In this document: positions 48,406 to 60,834 of the stretch, one piece after another | Position numbering within the stretch: the stretch's first letter is position 1 | Layout: every line of letters begins with the position of its first letter | NCBI GenBank assembly: GCA_025617745.1 | Contig: CM046858.1 | Location: 28,472,534-28,536,533, forward strand | DNA: 64,000 bases | Direction of reading: 5' to 3' | DNA from: Heliocidaris erythrogramma | Taxonomy: Eukaryota > Echinodermata > Echinoidea > Camarodonta > Echinometridae | The notes under the pieces: model-generated | What the model was told of the DNA's origin: nothing | The model's database searches: none | The model's input: only the letters and a program-made list of their open reading frames with translations | Translations under genes and position numbers: made by a program

Positions 48406-49457
48406 TTATACAAGAATGTCATGAGACGTTGCGTTACGGATTTCTGCGAGTGAACATCGCAAACAACCTTTCAGCAACTTTCGCGCCAAAGTTCGATAGG
48501 AACGTTTCGTCACCGAGTAAATGATAACATTGCACAGAGGATTCAGCAGCAGCGGCCAACACACCAACGCTCTGATGATAATCGATACGTCATCCGTCAC
48601 CATAGCAACGTATATCTGGCAAATTGTAAATGGCGCCCAGGCCGCGACGTAGGTACCGGTAACCAAGAGAGTCATGCGTATCGCTCGGTGGTTGACCGAT
48701 TTCTTGGCCGGCAGGGGCCTGCCGTACGGTATACCTGGCTCGTCGCTTCCATCTGCTTTGGAAATTGGTCTAGTATGATTGGTAAGTTCCTGGACCTGAA
48801 TGCGCCTCACGTGCCTCCTGCTAATGCAGATGATCCTGGAGTACATGACGGCGAGGATCGGGACGAAAGACCAGATACAAACTGAGAAGATGACGAGAGA
48901 ATAAGCGATGAATCCGGCTCAGAGAACGACATTATACAGGCACCGAGTCTTGTGTATTCCACAATCCCCGCCCCGAACGGGTTCACAAATAATATGATGA
49001 GAAGGAACACTGTTTCGACGATACAAGAACTTACTACGATGATGAGAGCCTTTTGCCGATCCATGATTGCCATGTAGCGAAGTGGAGAGGCTATACTGAA
49101 GAACCGATCGAGATTGAGGAGCAGCAAACTCGCGGAGGACAAACCGGCGACTAGGGTCATACCGAAACCAAAGATCTTGCAGACGAAATCTCCGAAAGGC
49201 CAACCACCAACGATCGCAGACGGCAACGAGGGAAGAAGAACGACACCTAGGATGAGATCAGCGAAGGAAAGGCAGTTGTAGAAGACCTTACTGGCTTCGT
49301 TGATGTCTGGTAGGCGAGGGATGACGATGAGATTTAAGATGTTCGTGGCGATGATTAAGACGGCGAAGATGAAGATGATCAGGCCTTGAAAAACGAAGAT
49401 AAGTCCCAAGTCATCCTCCCCATCGCTGGAGCCACTGGTGACGTTCAGCCTCTCCAT
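48406..49457 (-). pseudogene. Class A GPCR paralogue with one-base frameshift
   Basis: This is the third member of the family at 4340-5380. The start MERLNVTSGSSDGEDD aligns with METLNDTLGSNDEEDD, and a TTTTGTTTCAG acceptor sits 12 bases before the ATG exactly as in the intact copies. The reading frame runs through TM1-TM4 and ECL2 (GACIMSFSEP), then loses one base near 48912-48915. The other frame continues FIAYSLVIFSVCIWSFVPIL through TM5-TM7 to the same DILV terminus. Apart from this deletion no stop interrupts it. The DRF, WAP and NP..Y positions are conserved. It may be a very young pseudogene or an intact gene with an assembly error. Confidence 0.85.
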
Positions 49458-49946
49458 GTCTGGTGCGATCTGAAACAAAAGGTAGATCACAATTAGTGAA
49501 TTTACTGGATACATTCCTAGTATTTGAAAGAGTAAAGCATCGTGCTTCACTGACCAAATTATTAACTTCAACTCTTGACCAAACACTATACCCAACTCAA
49601 ACCCTAAACCTAATCATGCTAATTGCAACCCTACCCATTACCCTACATCTTGGACAAAATAAAGTCCAGAATACTGTCACCGGTACTTAAACTACATTGG
49701 AGGACGAGTATCGAACAACCTCCCTGCATTTCTTTAAAAAAGCACTTCTCGTGACTACTTTGTTTTATAACTGACCTTTACTTTCCCTTTTCTACTTGAC
49801 TTGTGCATGTACACTTATACCTCAGTCAGACCGCGACTCCCAACCATCAACACTCCAGACCGACCTATTTTTCGGCTTTTGGGGGTAATGTAATTGTTTG
49901 TCCGGTATGTAGTCGGACTGGTGCCGGTCCTAGCGTGACTGGGATA

Positions 49947-50133
49947 GAGTACCTTTATATGGAAGAGTAGCGACATGGACGTCTGACTTTTCTAGACACA
50001 AAATGGCGTTCGAATTCTTTCTATTGAGAACACCCAGGTGCTCATCGGAATTGAATAGAAATGTTAAGAAATAGTGGACACAAAATGGCGTTCAAATCAC
50101 AGGTTGTCGTTACTCTTCTATATAAAGGTACTC
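49947..50133. mobile_element. MITE copy B of the TA-flanked family (best preserved)
   Basis: The left end GAGTACCTTTATATGGAAGA (then GTAGCGACA) is inverted at the right end (TGTCGTTACTCTTCTATATA, then AAGGTACTC). TA flanks both sides (49945-49946, 50134-50135). The internal sequence matches 12341-12528 and 12949-13133. Confidence 0.85.
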
Positions 50134-50135
50134 TA

Positions 50136-52097
50136 GACTGGGATAAAGGACAGCGCCTCTTATGGTGGGCTGTATTAATCCAATTGTCATTATTACCCTA
50201 AGCTTGATTAAAGTCACGGCATAAAGAATTTCTAGTCACAGTCATGAATATCATTAAAGTCCCTGGGGCCGCTTAGATCATTATAGATAATGGCAGGAAT
50301 TTGACGGTGGCCTGTACACACAACATATTATTACACATCGTATGATTGTTCAAAGTAAATAATAAATTACGTATACTGGAAGTATACAAAATAAGGAACA
50401 TTGTCAAGAAGTTGAGATAATTATTTTCAAGAACTCCTCGAAATCATTTACAAAGTTTTCTTTCTTCCGTAGTCTTAGAAGTATAAGGTATAAATCCACA
50501 CTGGCAAAGACTTCCAAAAAGTCAGTGTCGTTTGAACATTTTGAAATTGTGGTTTGGACGAGAAAAAGAAAAACCCGTTTGTGAAGAAATAAATATCTCA
50601 CAATTCCCATGTTCATGGAGACAAATTTTCTGTAGAATCTGTCGAATGTTTAGAGAGAATCTCCCACCCGTCTCTCTTTATCTTTTGCTGTATTTCCCCG
50701 CACCACTTTTCTAGGGTATTACGCTTTCCCCATTTCATTCCCTTTTTTCTTTCTTTGATACATTTAAAATATCAGAAAAGAGTAATTTTGGAAAGATGAT
50801 GACAAAACCCACGAAAACTGACAATTGGATTATTTCCTCCTTATTTGCTCCTTTAATATCATTCTCTCAGCATTCTTTCTCTATCCATCTCCCTATTTTC
50901 CCCTTTCCAATGCACTTGCTCTATTTCTCTCTCTCTTTTTCTCTCTGTCTGTCTGTCTCGTTCGTGCTCTCCCTCCCAGTTTCGATCTCTCACTCTCGAT
51001 CACACTCTCTTTTTTCACCTCCTATCGCTGTTCCTTGCTCTCTCTCTCTCCCCCCCCTCTCTCTCTCCTATTCCACCTTGTATTTACTAAGCGAAATAGC
51101 AATTGTTATCAATTTTTAATGACTGATTGGTTTATCATTCCGACTGCGCTGTAGAGAATTTAGGTGTGTCAACATTCTATTTTGAGGAGTGGCTGCATAG
51201 CTCACTCGGAGTTAAATACGTGGTTCTTACTACAAAGAAAAGCGGGTGGAAAAAAAATCATCACATTTAAAAAAGAAGTATACATAAATGGCAGTTGTTA
51301 CGAAGAATGATATTTACACCGTCATGATCCGATTACACCCTGACGTACAGTAGATCCATAAACAAACAAAATACTTAAATGTCGTTATCCAAGAGCACAT
51401 ATCACGCAACACGAGAATGTAATATCATCCATCAAGTGCCTATTAGCTTTAACTTTCAATCAAATATTGGCTGTTCCGAGCATCGAATTTAATTATGGTT
51501 TGTTGAATTCCCGCTGGAACATGACTGTACCGTAGTCCTTTAAATAATTATATATCACCGTCATAGATGTTCGGTATGTTGGGTGTTAAAATTACAGGGA
51601 ATGTATCTTTACATTATTTTGTGAAAAGTATATACCAGCTGAGCATCGAAAGAGAGTTATATCATCTCCAAAGGACACTCACGCTGATAAAAAGTGTTGA
51701 ATTTTTTAGTCGTTACCTGACAGTGATATTTGCATTGATACAATCAATTTATGAAAATCTCCCCCTCCCTCTCTTTATGCAATATTAAAATCTGGAATTT
51801 GATTATGGAAATATATATAAAGCGCATTAACGGCACACCGGGCATTTTTTCCTGAGCGCACCAGTGAAAGTTCTTGGCTATTCTAGTGACTGATAGACAT
51901 TTTGTTTATATAAAAATAGGTTAATTTTTGAAATATTATGCATAATTCTCTGTAACGGATGTCTTTTAAACCACGCTGTGCTTAAAGACATATTACCAGG
52001 GTAATGGGAAATATGAGTCCATTCTGTATGAAGAGATGCAATATCGGAGCGCTATGACCGTCAGAGTGTGACAATAATAATGAGCGCTATGATGCAT
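50136..52097. other. Non-coding
   Basis: No exon is recognised. CT-rich simple sequence at 50920-51070 generates spurious Ser/Leu-rich frames. Confidence 0.6.
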
Positions 52098-52164
52098 CCA
52101 TAACAGCTCATCATGCGGTGTATTACCACAGTCATACCAACTACACCGACGCCAGACCGACAGC
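52098..52164. repeat. 67-bp sequence repeated at the gap edge, unit 1
   Basis: Starts CCATAACAGCTCATCATGCG and ends CCAGACCGACAGC. It is repeated with a few differences at 53021-53087, where the scaffold gap begins. Confidence 0.85.
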
Positions 52165-52202
52165 AGACCGAACAAAAAAAATAAACAAATAAAAAAATAA
52201 CA

Positions 52203-52484
52203 TTGCCACCAATTCTGTTATTAGTACATCGTTCAGTTTACTCTCATTCCCCCACATACCTGCGCAACTCTATTCCCAAATACAATCCCACACGAAGTCT
52301 TCGCTCGTCATCAGACAAACTGTTGCTTCATACACCTAGAACAAAACATGCTTGGGGCGATCGGGCATTTTCAGCTATGGGTCCGAAACTCTGGAATGAA
52401 CTCCCTCTACAATTACGTAAACTGTCATCAACAGAAACATTCAAATCACAACTGAAAACGTATTTGTTTTCTTTGCTGTAATTA
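52203..52484 (+). pseudogene. LINE reverse-transcriptase C-terminus fragment
   Basis: The open frame contains SVYSHSPTYLRNSIPKYNPT, then RTKHAWGDRAFSAMGPKLWN and ELPLQLRKLSSTETFKSQLK, ending TYLFSLL and a stop. This is the well-known C-terminal block of CR1/RTE-like non-LTR retrotransposons. A TTA repeat follows at about 52550-52575. The upstream part of the element is missing. Confidence 0.8.
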
Positions 52485-53020
52485 TTGGAATATTTTAATT
52501 TACTATGTTTAGGAGAATTCTGTATGTATTTTTCTCTATACAAGTAGGCACTATTATTATTATTATTATTATTAAGAATCGGTCGGATTTGGAGTTCGTG
52601 TGGGGTCTGTTTGGCGGTATGACTGTAGTATAAGTCAAACAGCATTGTAATAAAAATGGATATAAGATCACCAAAAAAAAATGATCATGATCATTATCAA
52701 CATCATCCTCTTCGTCGTCGTCATCATCATCATCATCATCCTTATGCAAGTGATTTGTTTCTGTTGTAATAATACTAACCTATTTTTCTTATTAAGTACT
52801 TTTCTATACTGATCATATAGCGCTGAATACGACAGATACAGTATCCAATGTCAATTAGCCCGGCTCACTCGAGGCGTCATCTTCAGACGCAAGGACCGCG
52901 TCATTGACTGTTACGGTCTTTCGCTCGTCAGCGCAGTGATATCGTTAAAAGTGATTGCCATATGAAGAGAGCAAACAATACTTTTAATGACTTGCACATC
53001 GGTTAATTTCCTTCACAGGC
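52485..53020. other. Non-coding, microsatellites and MITE end
   Basis: Holds a TTA repeat, a CAT/CGT repeat (about 52706-52740) and, at about 52859-52990, a single diverged end of the element described at 5446-6181. Confidence 0.55.
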
Positions 53021-53087
53021 CCATAACAGCTCATCATGCGGTGTAATACCACAGTCAAACCAACTACACCGACGCCAGACCGACAGC
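53021..53087. repeat. 67-bp sequence repeated at the gap edge, unit 2
   Basis: Nearly identical to 52098-52164 and ends exactly where the N run begins. Confidence 0.85.
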
Positions 53088-53587
53088 NNNNNNNNNNNNN
53101 NNNNNNNNNNNNNNNNNNNNNNNNNNNNNNNNNNNNNNNNNNNNNNNNNNNNNNNNNNNNNNNNNNNNNNNNNNNNNNNNNNNNNNNNNNNNNNNNNNNN
53201 NNNNNNNNNNNNNNNNNNNNNNNNNNNNNNNNNNNNNNNNNNNNNNNNNNNNNNNNNNNNNNNNNNNNNNNNNNNNNNNNNNNNNNNNNNNNNNNNNNNN
53301 NNNNNNNNNNNNNNNNNNNNNNNNNNNNNNNNNNNNNNNNNNNNNNNNNNNNNNNNNNNNNNNNNNNNNNNNNNNNNNNNNNNNNNNNNNNNNNNNNNNN
53401 NNNNNNNNNNNNNNNNNNNNNNNNNNNNNNNNNNNNNNNNNNNNNNNNNNNNNNNNNNNNNNNNNNNNNNNNNNNNNNNNNNNNNNNNNNNNNNNNNNNN
53501 NNNNNNNNNNNNNNNNNNNNNNNNNNNNNNNNNNNNNNNNNNNNNNNNNNNNNNNNNNNNNNNNNNNNNNNNNNNNNNNNNNNNNNN
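53088..53587. other. Scaffold gap (500 N)
   Basis: Exactly 500 N, a conventional fixed-size gap, so the true distance and even adjacency of the two sides are unknown. Frames translated through it are artefacts. Confidence 0.99.
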
Positions 53588-53660
53588 ATGTCGACACGAT
53601 TTGATCGCGGAGATATGCTATATACAGTAGCATATCTACGCGATCAAATCGTGTCGACAT
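53588..53660. repeat. 73-bp hairpin at the right gap edge
   Basis: The left arm begins ATGTCGACACGATTTGATCG and continues CGGAGATATGCTA. The right arm is its reverse complement, TAGCATATCTACGCGATCAA and then ATCGTGTCGACAT, with one mismatch and a loop of about 7 bases. Because the gap starts exactly here, this could be the visible end of a longer repeat array or an assembly foldback. Confidence 0.93.
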
Positions 53661-53967
53661 GAATTATCAACTTTCCGAAGTGAATGGTATAGTGTACGAC
53701 CCCTTTTCCTGTTTTTTAAAATACAACATTAATGCAGCAGACTTTTCATCCATCTGCATGTAAATGAACTCTCTGATGAACATGAGGCTCTATTGAGTTA
53801 TTATATTACCGGTAAGCAGTTTCTATAATGTCAACACAGAATGTGGGCAAACCCATTTTAATTTCCGGAGAGCAAATTCGAAATGGCGAGCAAATTTTAC
53901 ATCCGAAATTAATGATTGGGAATCGCAGTAGAATGATGGAAATCGAATTATAGGGGACATTGATAAA

Positions 53968-54032
53968 GTAAGATAGATAGATAGATATATAGATAGTTAG
54001 ATAGACAGATAGATAGACAGACAGACAGACAT

Positions 54033-54067
<35 letters not shown>

Positions 54068-54173
54068 TATAATGTCAGAGAGGGGGAAAAAGGAAAAAGG
54101 GTAGGGGAGAGAAAGCAAGAAAGAGAAAGAAGGGAGAGAGAGAAGAGAGAGAGAGAATGGGATGGTGGGAGGA

Positions 54174-54212
<39 letters not shown>

Positions 54213-54230
54213 AGGAGAGAAGAGAGATAG
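53968..54230. repeat. GATA/GACA then GA microsatellite
   Basis: Imperfect ATAG/ACAG tetranucleotides at 53968-54070 are followed by GA-rich repeats and a short G run to about 54215. This explains the Ser/Leu-rich minus frame in this stretch. Confidence 0.9.
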
Positions 54231-54785
54231 CGAGGGCGTTGTGCTTTATTGCATCTTTATCTGTATGTATCATTATTATTTCCATGTTATTTCTCTCCGC
54301 AAGTAACTCTTTACGAGTAGGTTAATACTCTAGTGTTTTGCCAACCCCCCCCCCGGTTCCCCACTGATATTTACAGCCGAAATACGTAGAACAGGATGTG
54401 GAGCCTTTGCAATTCTAGTCAATCACTTTCGATGCATTAAATTTAGCGATTGGTATTTCCTTCATTAGGCTAGTTGGAATAGCGATGAAGGGCTGAAAAT
54501 ATTTAATGGAACTTCTTGCAGAAAGGATCAAGTTCAAACCATATTCCAGAAAAAGCATGCACAAAGTGCAATCCAAAAGCGTACACTTTCTAGTCAACAT
54601 ACGTTTTTACTGATCCATAATCTGATTTTTATTTTTTGCAACAGTTGTTACTTTTAGATCACAAATGAACCTTTTCCTCACCTCGCTGGAATATGATCCT
54701 CTTGTTCTTGTGTGACTTGTCATAGAGGAAAATGATGGCAATAAACAGATAAAACCAAAACAAAATCCATATTATTATTAATAAG

Positions 54786-55163
54786 TATTTGGCGTCACCT
54801 GTGGCTGGGATGGGAAAAGCGAACTGAATCACTGTAACCCTCGGTTCGCTCCTCCCGATATAACTGACTGGGATGTGCAGGGGTATACCATTACATCAGG
54901 ATATCCCCTACTCTTCATCGAACAGTGCAGTGGGTTCTTAACGTGCAAAGGTGGTAACTCTTCTTTACACAGGCCTCCATTTAACGTCCTATCCGAGGGA
55001 CGGAGTTTTTTCCCCACTGTAACATAGCCTGCGTCTATGAAACAAGGGATGAGCACGTTAACACACAACGCAGGCTTCAGTCATCCGCCCGGGGTGGATT
55101 CGAACCCACGATCTTTTGTTCGACAGGCAGCAGCTTTATCGACTGAGCCAACTCGCCTCCTCT
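54786..55163 (-). repeat. tRNA-headed SINE, copy B
   Basis: Counterpart of 390-775 with the same A and B boxes and central domain, differing at a few positions. Confidence 0.8.
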
Positions 55164-58100
55164 CACCTTACTCTTGTTTTTGTTTGCAAATAAACCCCAC
55201 CCAAATTGAAATTCCTATGAATTCAGGTCGGTCAACGTGACGAATGTTTGAAAATACTTATCACATTAAGAGGAATATATTATTAACCTTTTTTTGAAAT
55301 AACACTGATCTATATATAATATGCCGAAAGATTTGTTTACAAATTAAAAATTCCTCCCCAGTCAAGCTTCTTCGTTTACTAACACTGATCTACATTTGCC
55401 ACACTCCACCCAGGTGATGATGACTGGGTACATGTATGGTTATTCCTGATAATGGTTGCTGTAGCTCAAGCAAGGGTAATAATTTATAAAGCTCTTTGGA
55501 AATGTTACGTCATAATGTGATGCGCGCTATACAAAAAGGGAATATTATCATGATTATCATTATTATTATGTAATTCCTATGTATTTCACGTGCCTTTGAA
55601 TTGGAACCATATAGGTAAAATACATCAAGTGCATTACACTAAAATGATGTGGTTGATTATGTACAAAATGTGGTCAAAAGGGGCGTGAGCTTTCGATCCT
55701 AGCAGAATCTTCGTCAGAGGCAAAAAGACAAACATAAAAAGCAAGGCAAGCATATATAGACTACAGACAAAAAACAGTATACATGTAACAGGAACTGTAA
55801 GGGAGGGGCTGGGGACACAAAACAATCGAAACAAAAGGGGGTGTGGGGAGTCAAAAGTAAGGAGTCAAGTAGGTGTGGAGGGGGATTAAAGCAAACATAA
55901 AGAGATGCAAGGACAGTAATGAGCCCAAAGCTCAAGTGTGGGGAACCTGTGGAAGCAAAGGATAAATGGGGAGGCAACATCAAACAGGATAAGGAACAAT
56001 GCAAAGACAAGGGGTAAGAGAAAGGAATAAGTACAAAATGTGATAGAAGTTTCGCTGATGAGCTGTAGTTTTATCGATAAAATACAACACACCGCATTAG
56101 CTCTCCACTCTGAATAGCTACTTCATTAATGCTTGATTGATGCAATTACATTAACGTGCCACCATAATGTGTTCTCATTCACAATAGCGGTGGGGGGGGG
56201 GGGGGTTAAAAACTGTTAAAATCTGTCGTTGCGCCTCTCACTCTCTGCGAATCAAAGTGAGTGCTTATCGATGTGGTTCTATTTAAATCTATAAGAATAT
56301 TGGGAAGTTGGTCACTAGATTGTGGCGTATTCCCGATCAACTCTCTGGTTTGTCGTACTGTCAGTACTCAAAATAATCATATTGATGATAACATACTGTC
56401 ACACAGGTTCTTCAAAAGGAAAAGTGATCCTACCGATTAATAGCTTTTGAAAAACTGACATTAATTTTGTGTATTGGAACAAATGGGAGAAATGACCGCT
56501 TCTACATCACCGTGATATTACCGATTCGGCCACTGTGAAATTCCCAGAATGCGCAGTGCGAATAAAAAATATACACATCTTTGATACAATCTTCTAATCT
56601 AAAATGTATAATCTCTATGAGCAGGGAATGTATTTCACAGTAAAAGAGTAACTCCTAATGATACCTTATTCGCAACAGTGCTGCCACGGATGACTGAGCA
56701 GCAGGCTTTTCGAAAGGTATTGTCAAAATTCTCTTGTAACAAGTTTGGGCTGAAGCAGGCAATGTGGTTCGAAACCAATTATGCATTTGTTGTTTCAGTT
56801 TTAAAACAATTGCTGAGTAATTTCAACTGAGTTTTTTTTTGTATTTGAATAGAAAGGGTATTAAACTCAACTCAAACTCAAGAAAGGTCTTATTACAAAC
56901 TAAATTTATGGTATTTTATTTGCAATGACGACACAATCTTGGCTTTATCTGCATCCCTTGTGTCATGTAAGCCTTTTTATTGAGTCATTCAAATGGACAA
57001 CAATTATTTTGGAAGCTATCTATCTTTCATGAAAGTCTACTATCAATTACTTTGGTAATTCTCAACACAATGTGTCCTTCCTTGCTTTTCTTTACAGTCT
57101 TTAAGGTCAGTAAAACTATGAGTTCATGTGCTATGCAGGTGAAATCGTGCAATGGATAAATGAGCATCGAGTTTTTAGTTATCGCGAGACAAGAAGTTAA
57201 AAAGCTGTTAAGATAAATTAAGATTATCAGATGGATTGAAACAAGGTCATATGGAAGCTTAGATACACGGGATCACTTTGAAAAAATGCAGCATGGAGGC
57301 ACGAACGAGAATTTAGCTTTTAAAAATGATTTTAGACCAAAGTAACCCCAAGTAACACATTTATATTTACATTTAACCCACATTCGTTGCATTAGCCTAA
57401 ACTTTGACGACATTTAAAAAAAAAACCTGGTGCTCATTCATCCGTGGCAGAAAAGTCATGAATGAGGTATTCATTGGACAGAAAACAATATACTCTTCAC
57501 CATGTCAGAATAAATTTCAAAATCACATTGGTCACAACTTTTTAATTAGAAGCTATAGAAATTGGGCATACTTTTTTATACGCACTGTATAGTGATTGCA
57601 ACTTTTAAAATGTCTTAACTTTCTTATGGCTTGTCCGATGACGTTCAATTTTCGCCATTATGCTTCTCTGATTTTTCCGCTTTCATTCAGAGCAACTGGC
57701 CATTAAGGTTGGATTTCCTTTAAATGATGTAAAAAAAACAGAAGAAGAAGAAGAATACCCGCCCCGTCATTGTAATCACATCGTGTCGATCAAAATAGCA
57801 AAGATTCCTTGGTTACTATGGTAATGACGCTATGCAGTGCGTTCGTTTTGTCCGCAAATACCTTAGCTTTTAGGTGCAGTTGGATGTAATCTATACAATA
57901 TTGATGAATATATAATTTAACAAATCGATAGTGAAGTACATGTATATTATGTCAATACAATTTCACAAAACATTGTGCACACGAAACGGCCATCATGCCT
58001 ATTAAAATAGCAACACGGTTGGGTATATTTGAGGGGATTGTATGGCAATTTTCATACCATATTTGCTCTCTGATCAGACATTATATTGTTTGTTTTGCTT

Positions 58101-58281
58101 CTGTTTTATGACAGTCCAGACAGCAGTCACATCAAGAACGGACTGGCCATGGGAAGATTAGCAAGTTCTCCCCACAAGCCGGTCAATATTTTGGTTAAAA
58201 GGGGCCGATCATACAACAAAAAGGGCAGGGGCGCTCCAAAATTCCCCACTCGAATTTTAGTCAAAGACCGCCCCTGAATCA
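55164..58281. other. Non-coding stretch of copy B
   Basis: Counterpart of 776-3624; no exon is supported. It includes the copy-B-specific insertions and a G run at about 56192-56204. Confidence 0.6.
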
Positions 58282-58431
58282 GGGTCCCGTTTCATAAAAC
58301 TCTTTATCAATAGCAATTGCAAACAGATCTATGACATATTTGTTCTCAGACAATAAACATGGTCATGATTTCAATAGCTTATAACAGTCATTGTGATTTG
58401 TTATTGATAGCAAGTTTTTGAAACAGGGTCC
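58282..58431. mobile_element. Short MITE, copy B
   Basis: Counterpart of 3625-3775. The ends GGGTCCCGTTTCATAAAACT and GAAACAGGGTCC are more symmetrical here than in copy A. Confidence 0.7.
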
Positions 58432-58991
58432 TTATCATGTAGATACACCCTCCAGTGTAGCAACTGTAAATTGTGTAGATTTATTTTTCACCGCTTACAT
58501 AAACTATCTAACTGATGAACGACATTCAAACAAGGCAGCTATGCCTATTTGAACTCTGTCGAATGTTGACGCACCTAGTAGACGTAAATTTCAAGGGAAC
58601 CACGGTTTAAACTTGATTACCAATCGTACATTGATTGATTAGAATGCAAATGAGTGTGTGTGCCAGGGAGAGAGCGGGGGCTCCAGCAATTCATCTGGGA
58701 GACGGGCAGTTTGAAAAGGACTTTGAGGAAAACAAACGACACAAGTGACGAGAATGTTCGTCACGGTTTAATTGTGATTCTTTGAACAAAGATAACGAGA
58801 AACATACTTGGTGAATTCACTTATATATTGTATTTCCTTTTTAAAAAATAATATAGTTCAGACAATAAATGGATTCCGTGTATTAAGATATCCATTATAT
58901 ATTCCTTTTCCAGATCGAACAAAAATTATGAGAATTTATTTATTGAATTCTCTTATTAAATTAATTTGTTTATTTCCAGATCTCAACAGAC

Positions 58992-60032
58992 ATGGAGACG
59001 TTGAACGACACCCTTGGCTCAAACGATGAGGAGGACGACAAGAGAGTCATCTACATTCTCCAAGGCCTTGTCATCTTCGTCTTCGCCGTCCTCATCATCG
59101 CCACCAACATCTTGAACCTCATAATCATCCCTCGTTTACCAGACATCAACGAAGCCAGTAAGGTCTTCTACAACTGTCTGTCCTCCGCCGATATCCTTCT
59201 CGGTATCGTTCTTCTTCCCGCCTTACCGTCTGCGATAGTTGGTGGTTGGCCTTTCGGAGATGTCGTCTGCAAAATCTTTGGTTTCGGAATGACCCTAGTC
59301 GCCGGTCTGTCTTCCGGAAGTTTGCTGCTCCTCAATCTCGACCGCTTCTTCAGTATAGCTTCTCCACTTCGCTACATGGCCATCATGGATCGACGAAAAG
59401 CTTTCATTATCGCCATTAGTTCAGCCATCACCGAAGCAACTTTCCTATTAATCATATTGTTTGTGAACCCCTTTGGTGCGGGAATCATTCGATACTCAAA
59501 ACTTGGTGCGTGCATCATGTCTTTCTACGAACCGAGCTTCCTCGCGTATTCGCTCGCAATCTTCGCAATCTGTATCTGGTCATTCGTCCCGATCCTTGCC
59601 ATCATGTACGCCAGGATTGTGTGCATCAGCAGGCGACATGTGAGACGCATTCAGGTCCAGGAACTTACAGCTCGAGTGAGCAAAGTAGACGGGAGCGATG
59701 AGCTCGGCTTACCAGACGATAAGCCCCTAGTGGCCAAGAAATCGGTCAACCACCGAGCGATACGCATGACCCTTTTGGTTACCGGCACCTACGTCGCGGC
59801 CTGGGCGCCGTTCACAATTTGCCAAATTTATATTTCCGTGGTAAAAGATGTGTCAGTCATCGTGAGGGTGTTGGTATCTTGGCCGCTGCTGTTGAATCCT
59901 CTGTGCAATGTTATAATTTACTCGGTGACAAAACGTTCCTATCGAACTTTGGCGCGAAATCTACTGAAAGGTTGTCTGCGCTGTTCACTCGCAGATCTCC
60001 GTAACGCATCATCTCATGACATTCTTGTATAG
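58992..60032 (+). CDS. Class A (rhodopsin-like) GPCR, copy B
   Basis: This 346-aa receptor differs from the one at 4340-5380 by one residue that I can see (I instead of L at position 193, in TM5), despite several silent base changes. It has the same C93-C174 pair, D117-R-F, W271-A-P, N302-P..Y310 and DILV terminus. The acceptor TTTATTTCCAG lies 12 bases before the ATG. Substitutions that are mostly silent in the coding region against a more diverged intron suggest purifying selection or a shared recent origin. It is either a tandem paralogue or the other allele of the same gene. Confidence 0.92.
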   Translation: METLNDTLGSNDEEDDKRVIYILQGLVIFVFAVLIIATNILNLIIIPRLPDINEASKVFYNCLSSADILLGIVLLPALPSAIVGGWPFGDVVCKIFGFGMTLVAGLSSGSLLLLNLDRFFSIASPLRYMAIMDRRKAFIIAISSAITEATFLLIILFVNPFGAGIIRYSKLGACIMSFYEPSFLAYSLAIFAICIWSFVPILAIMYARIVCISRRHVRRIQVQELTARVSKVDGSDELGLPDDKPLVAKKSVNHRAIRMTLLVTGTYVAAWAPFTICQIYISVVKDVSVIVRVLVSWPLLLNPLCNVIIYSVTKRSYRTLARNLLKGCLRCSLADLRNASSHDILV

Positions 60033-60097
60033 AGCACATCCCCGTGATCTGCTGCAGACAGTACTGAAAAACCCCACACCACCATACAGTTGTCTAG

Positions 60098-60834
60098 AGC
60101 CCGCCTCACACGAGAGGTCATTTGCTGACGTTAGGACCGCGTCAGTGACTTATACGGTATTTTGAAAGAGTGATATCTTTCAAAAAGTGATTGCAAAATG
60201 AACGGTGCAAACAAGAGTTTTAAGCCAGGCTCACACGAGGCCTCATTTCAATTCTCGCTACCACAAATACGCAATTTCACCAACATATGGCGTTTGTCAT
60301 GCAAACCACGCATGCGCAGTGCTGACAATATCCCGATTGGGTTTGTCTTTTTGCATTGAAAATGTACACAGGTATTACAAAAATCCTCGAGTTTGAGTAT
60401 AAATTAACATGTTTGAAAAGATACCATTATGATTTATTGAGACAATTGGTTGCATTTTCAAAATTTGAGTGGTTTATGTCATGCGATCCACAAATTAAGC
60501 GTTTTAGCACTCATTTTATTCATAAGCCGTAGTATTTCAATACGGACCGGAAGTGAAGTTGCGAAGATGCGGACCATTTCCATAATATTGCCATCTACGT
60601 CGAAAATTGCATATTTGAGTTAGCGAGAATTGCGTCAGTACCTGCGCGAATTGAGCCTGTGAAGGCAATTAAGCCAATTAAGCCATTCCCCAGTTATTAA
60701 GATTATTATTTGCACTGATCATTTTGTAATCACTTTTTAAAGGATATCACTCTTTCATGTCGCGCAAAAGAGAGTGTGCAAGTCACTGACGCTGTCCCAA
60801 CGTCAGCAAATGATGCATCGTATGAGCCGGGCTT
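60098..60834. mobile_element. MITE or foldback element, copy B
   Basis: Counterpart of 5446-6181 with the same inverted ends. It shows a small deletion and a small insertion near 60260-60345. Confidence 0.7.

Noticed and set aside
51182-51250. Second tRNA-like SINE head (TAGCTCACTCGG)
   Set aside because: Only a weak A-box-like match; no B box or body was found.
53036-53662. Long frames across the gap
   Set aside because: They consist mostly of N and are not real.
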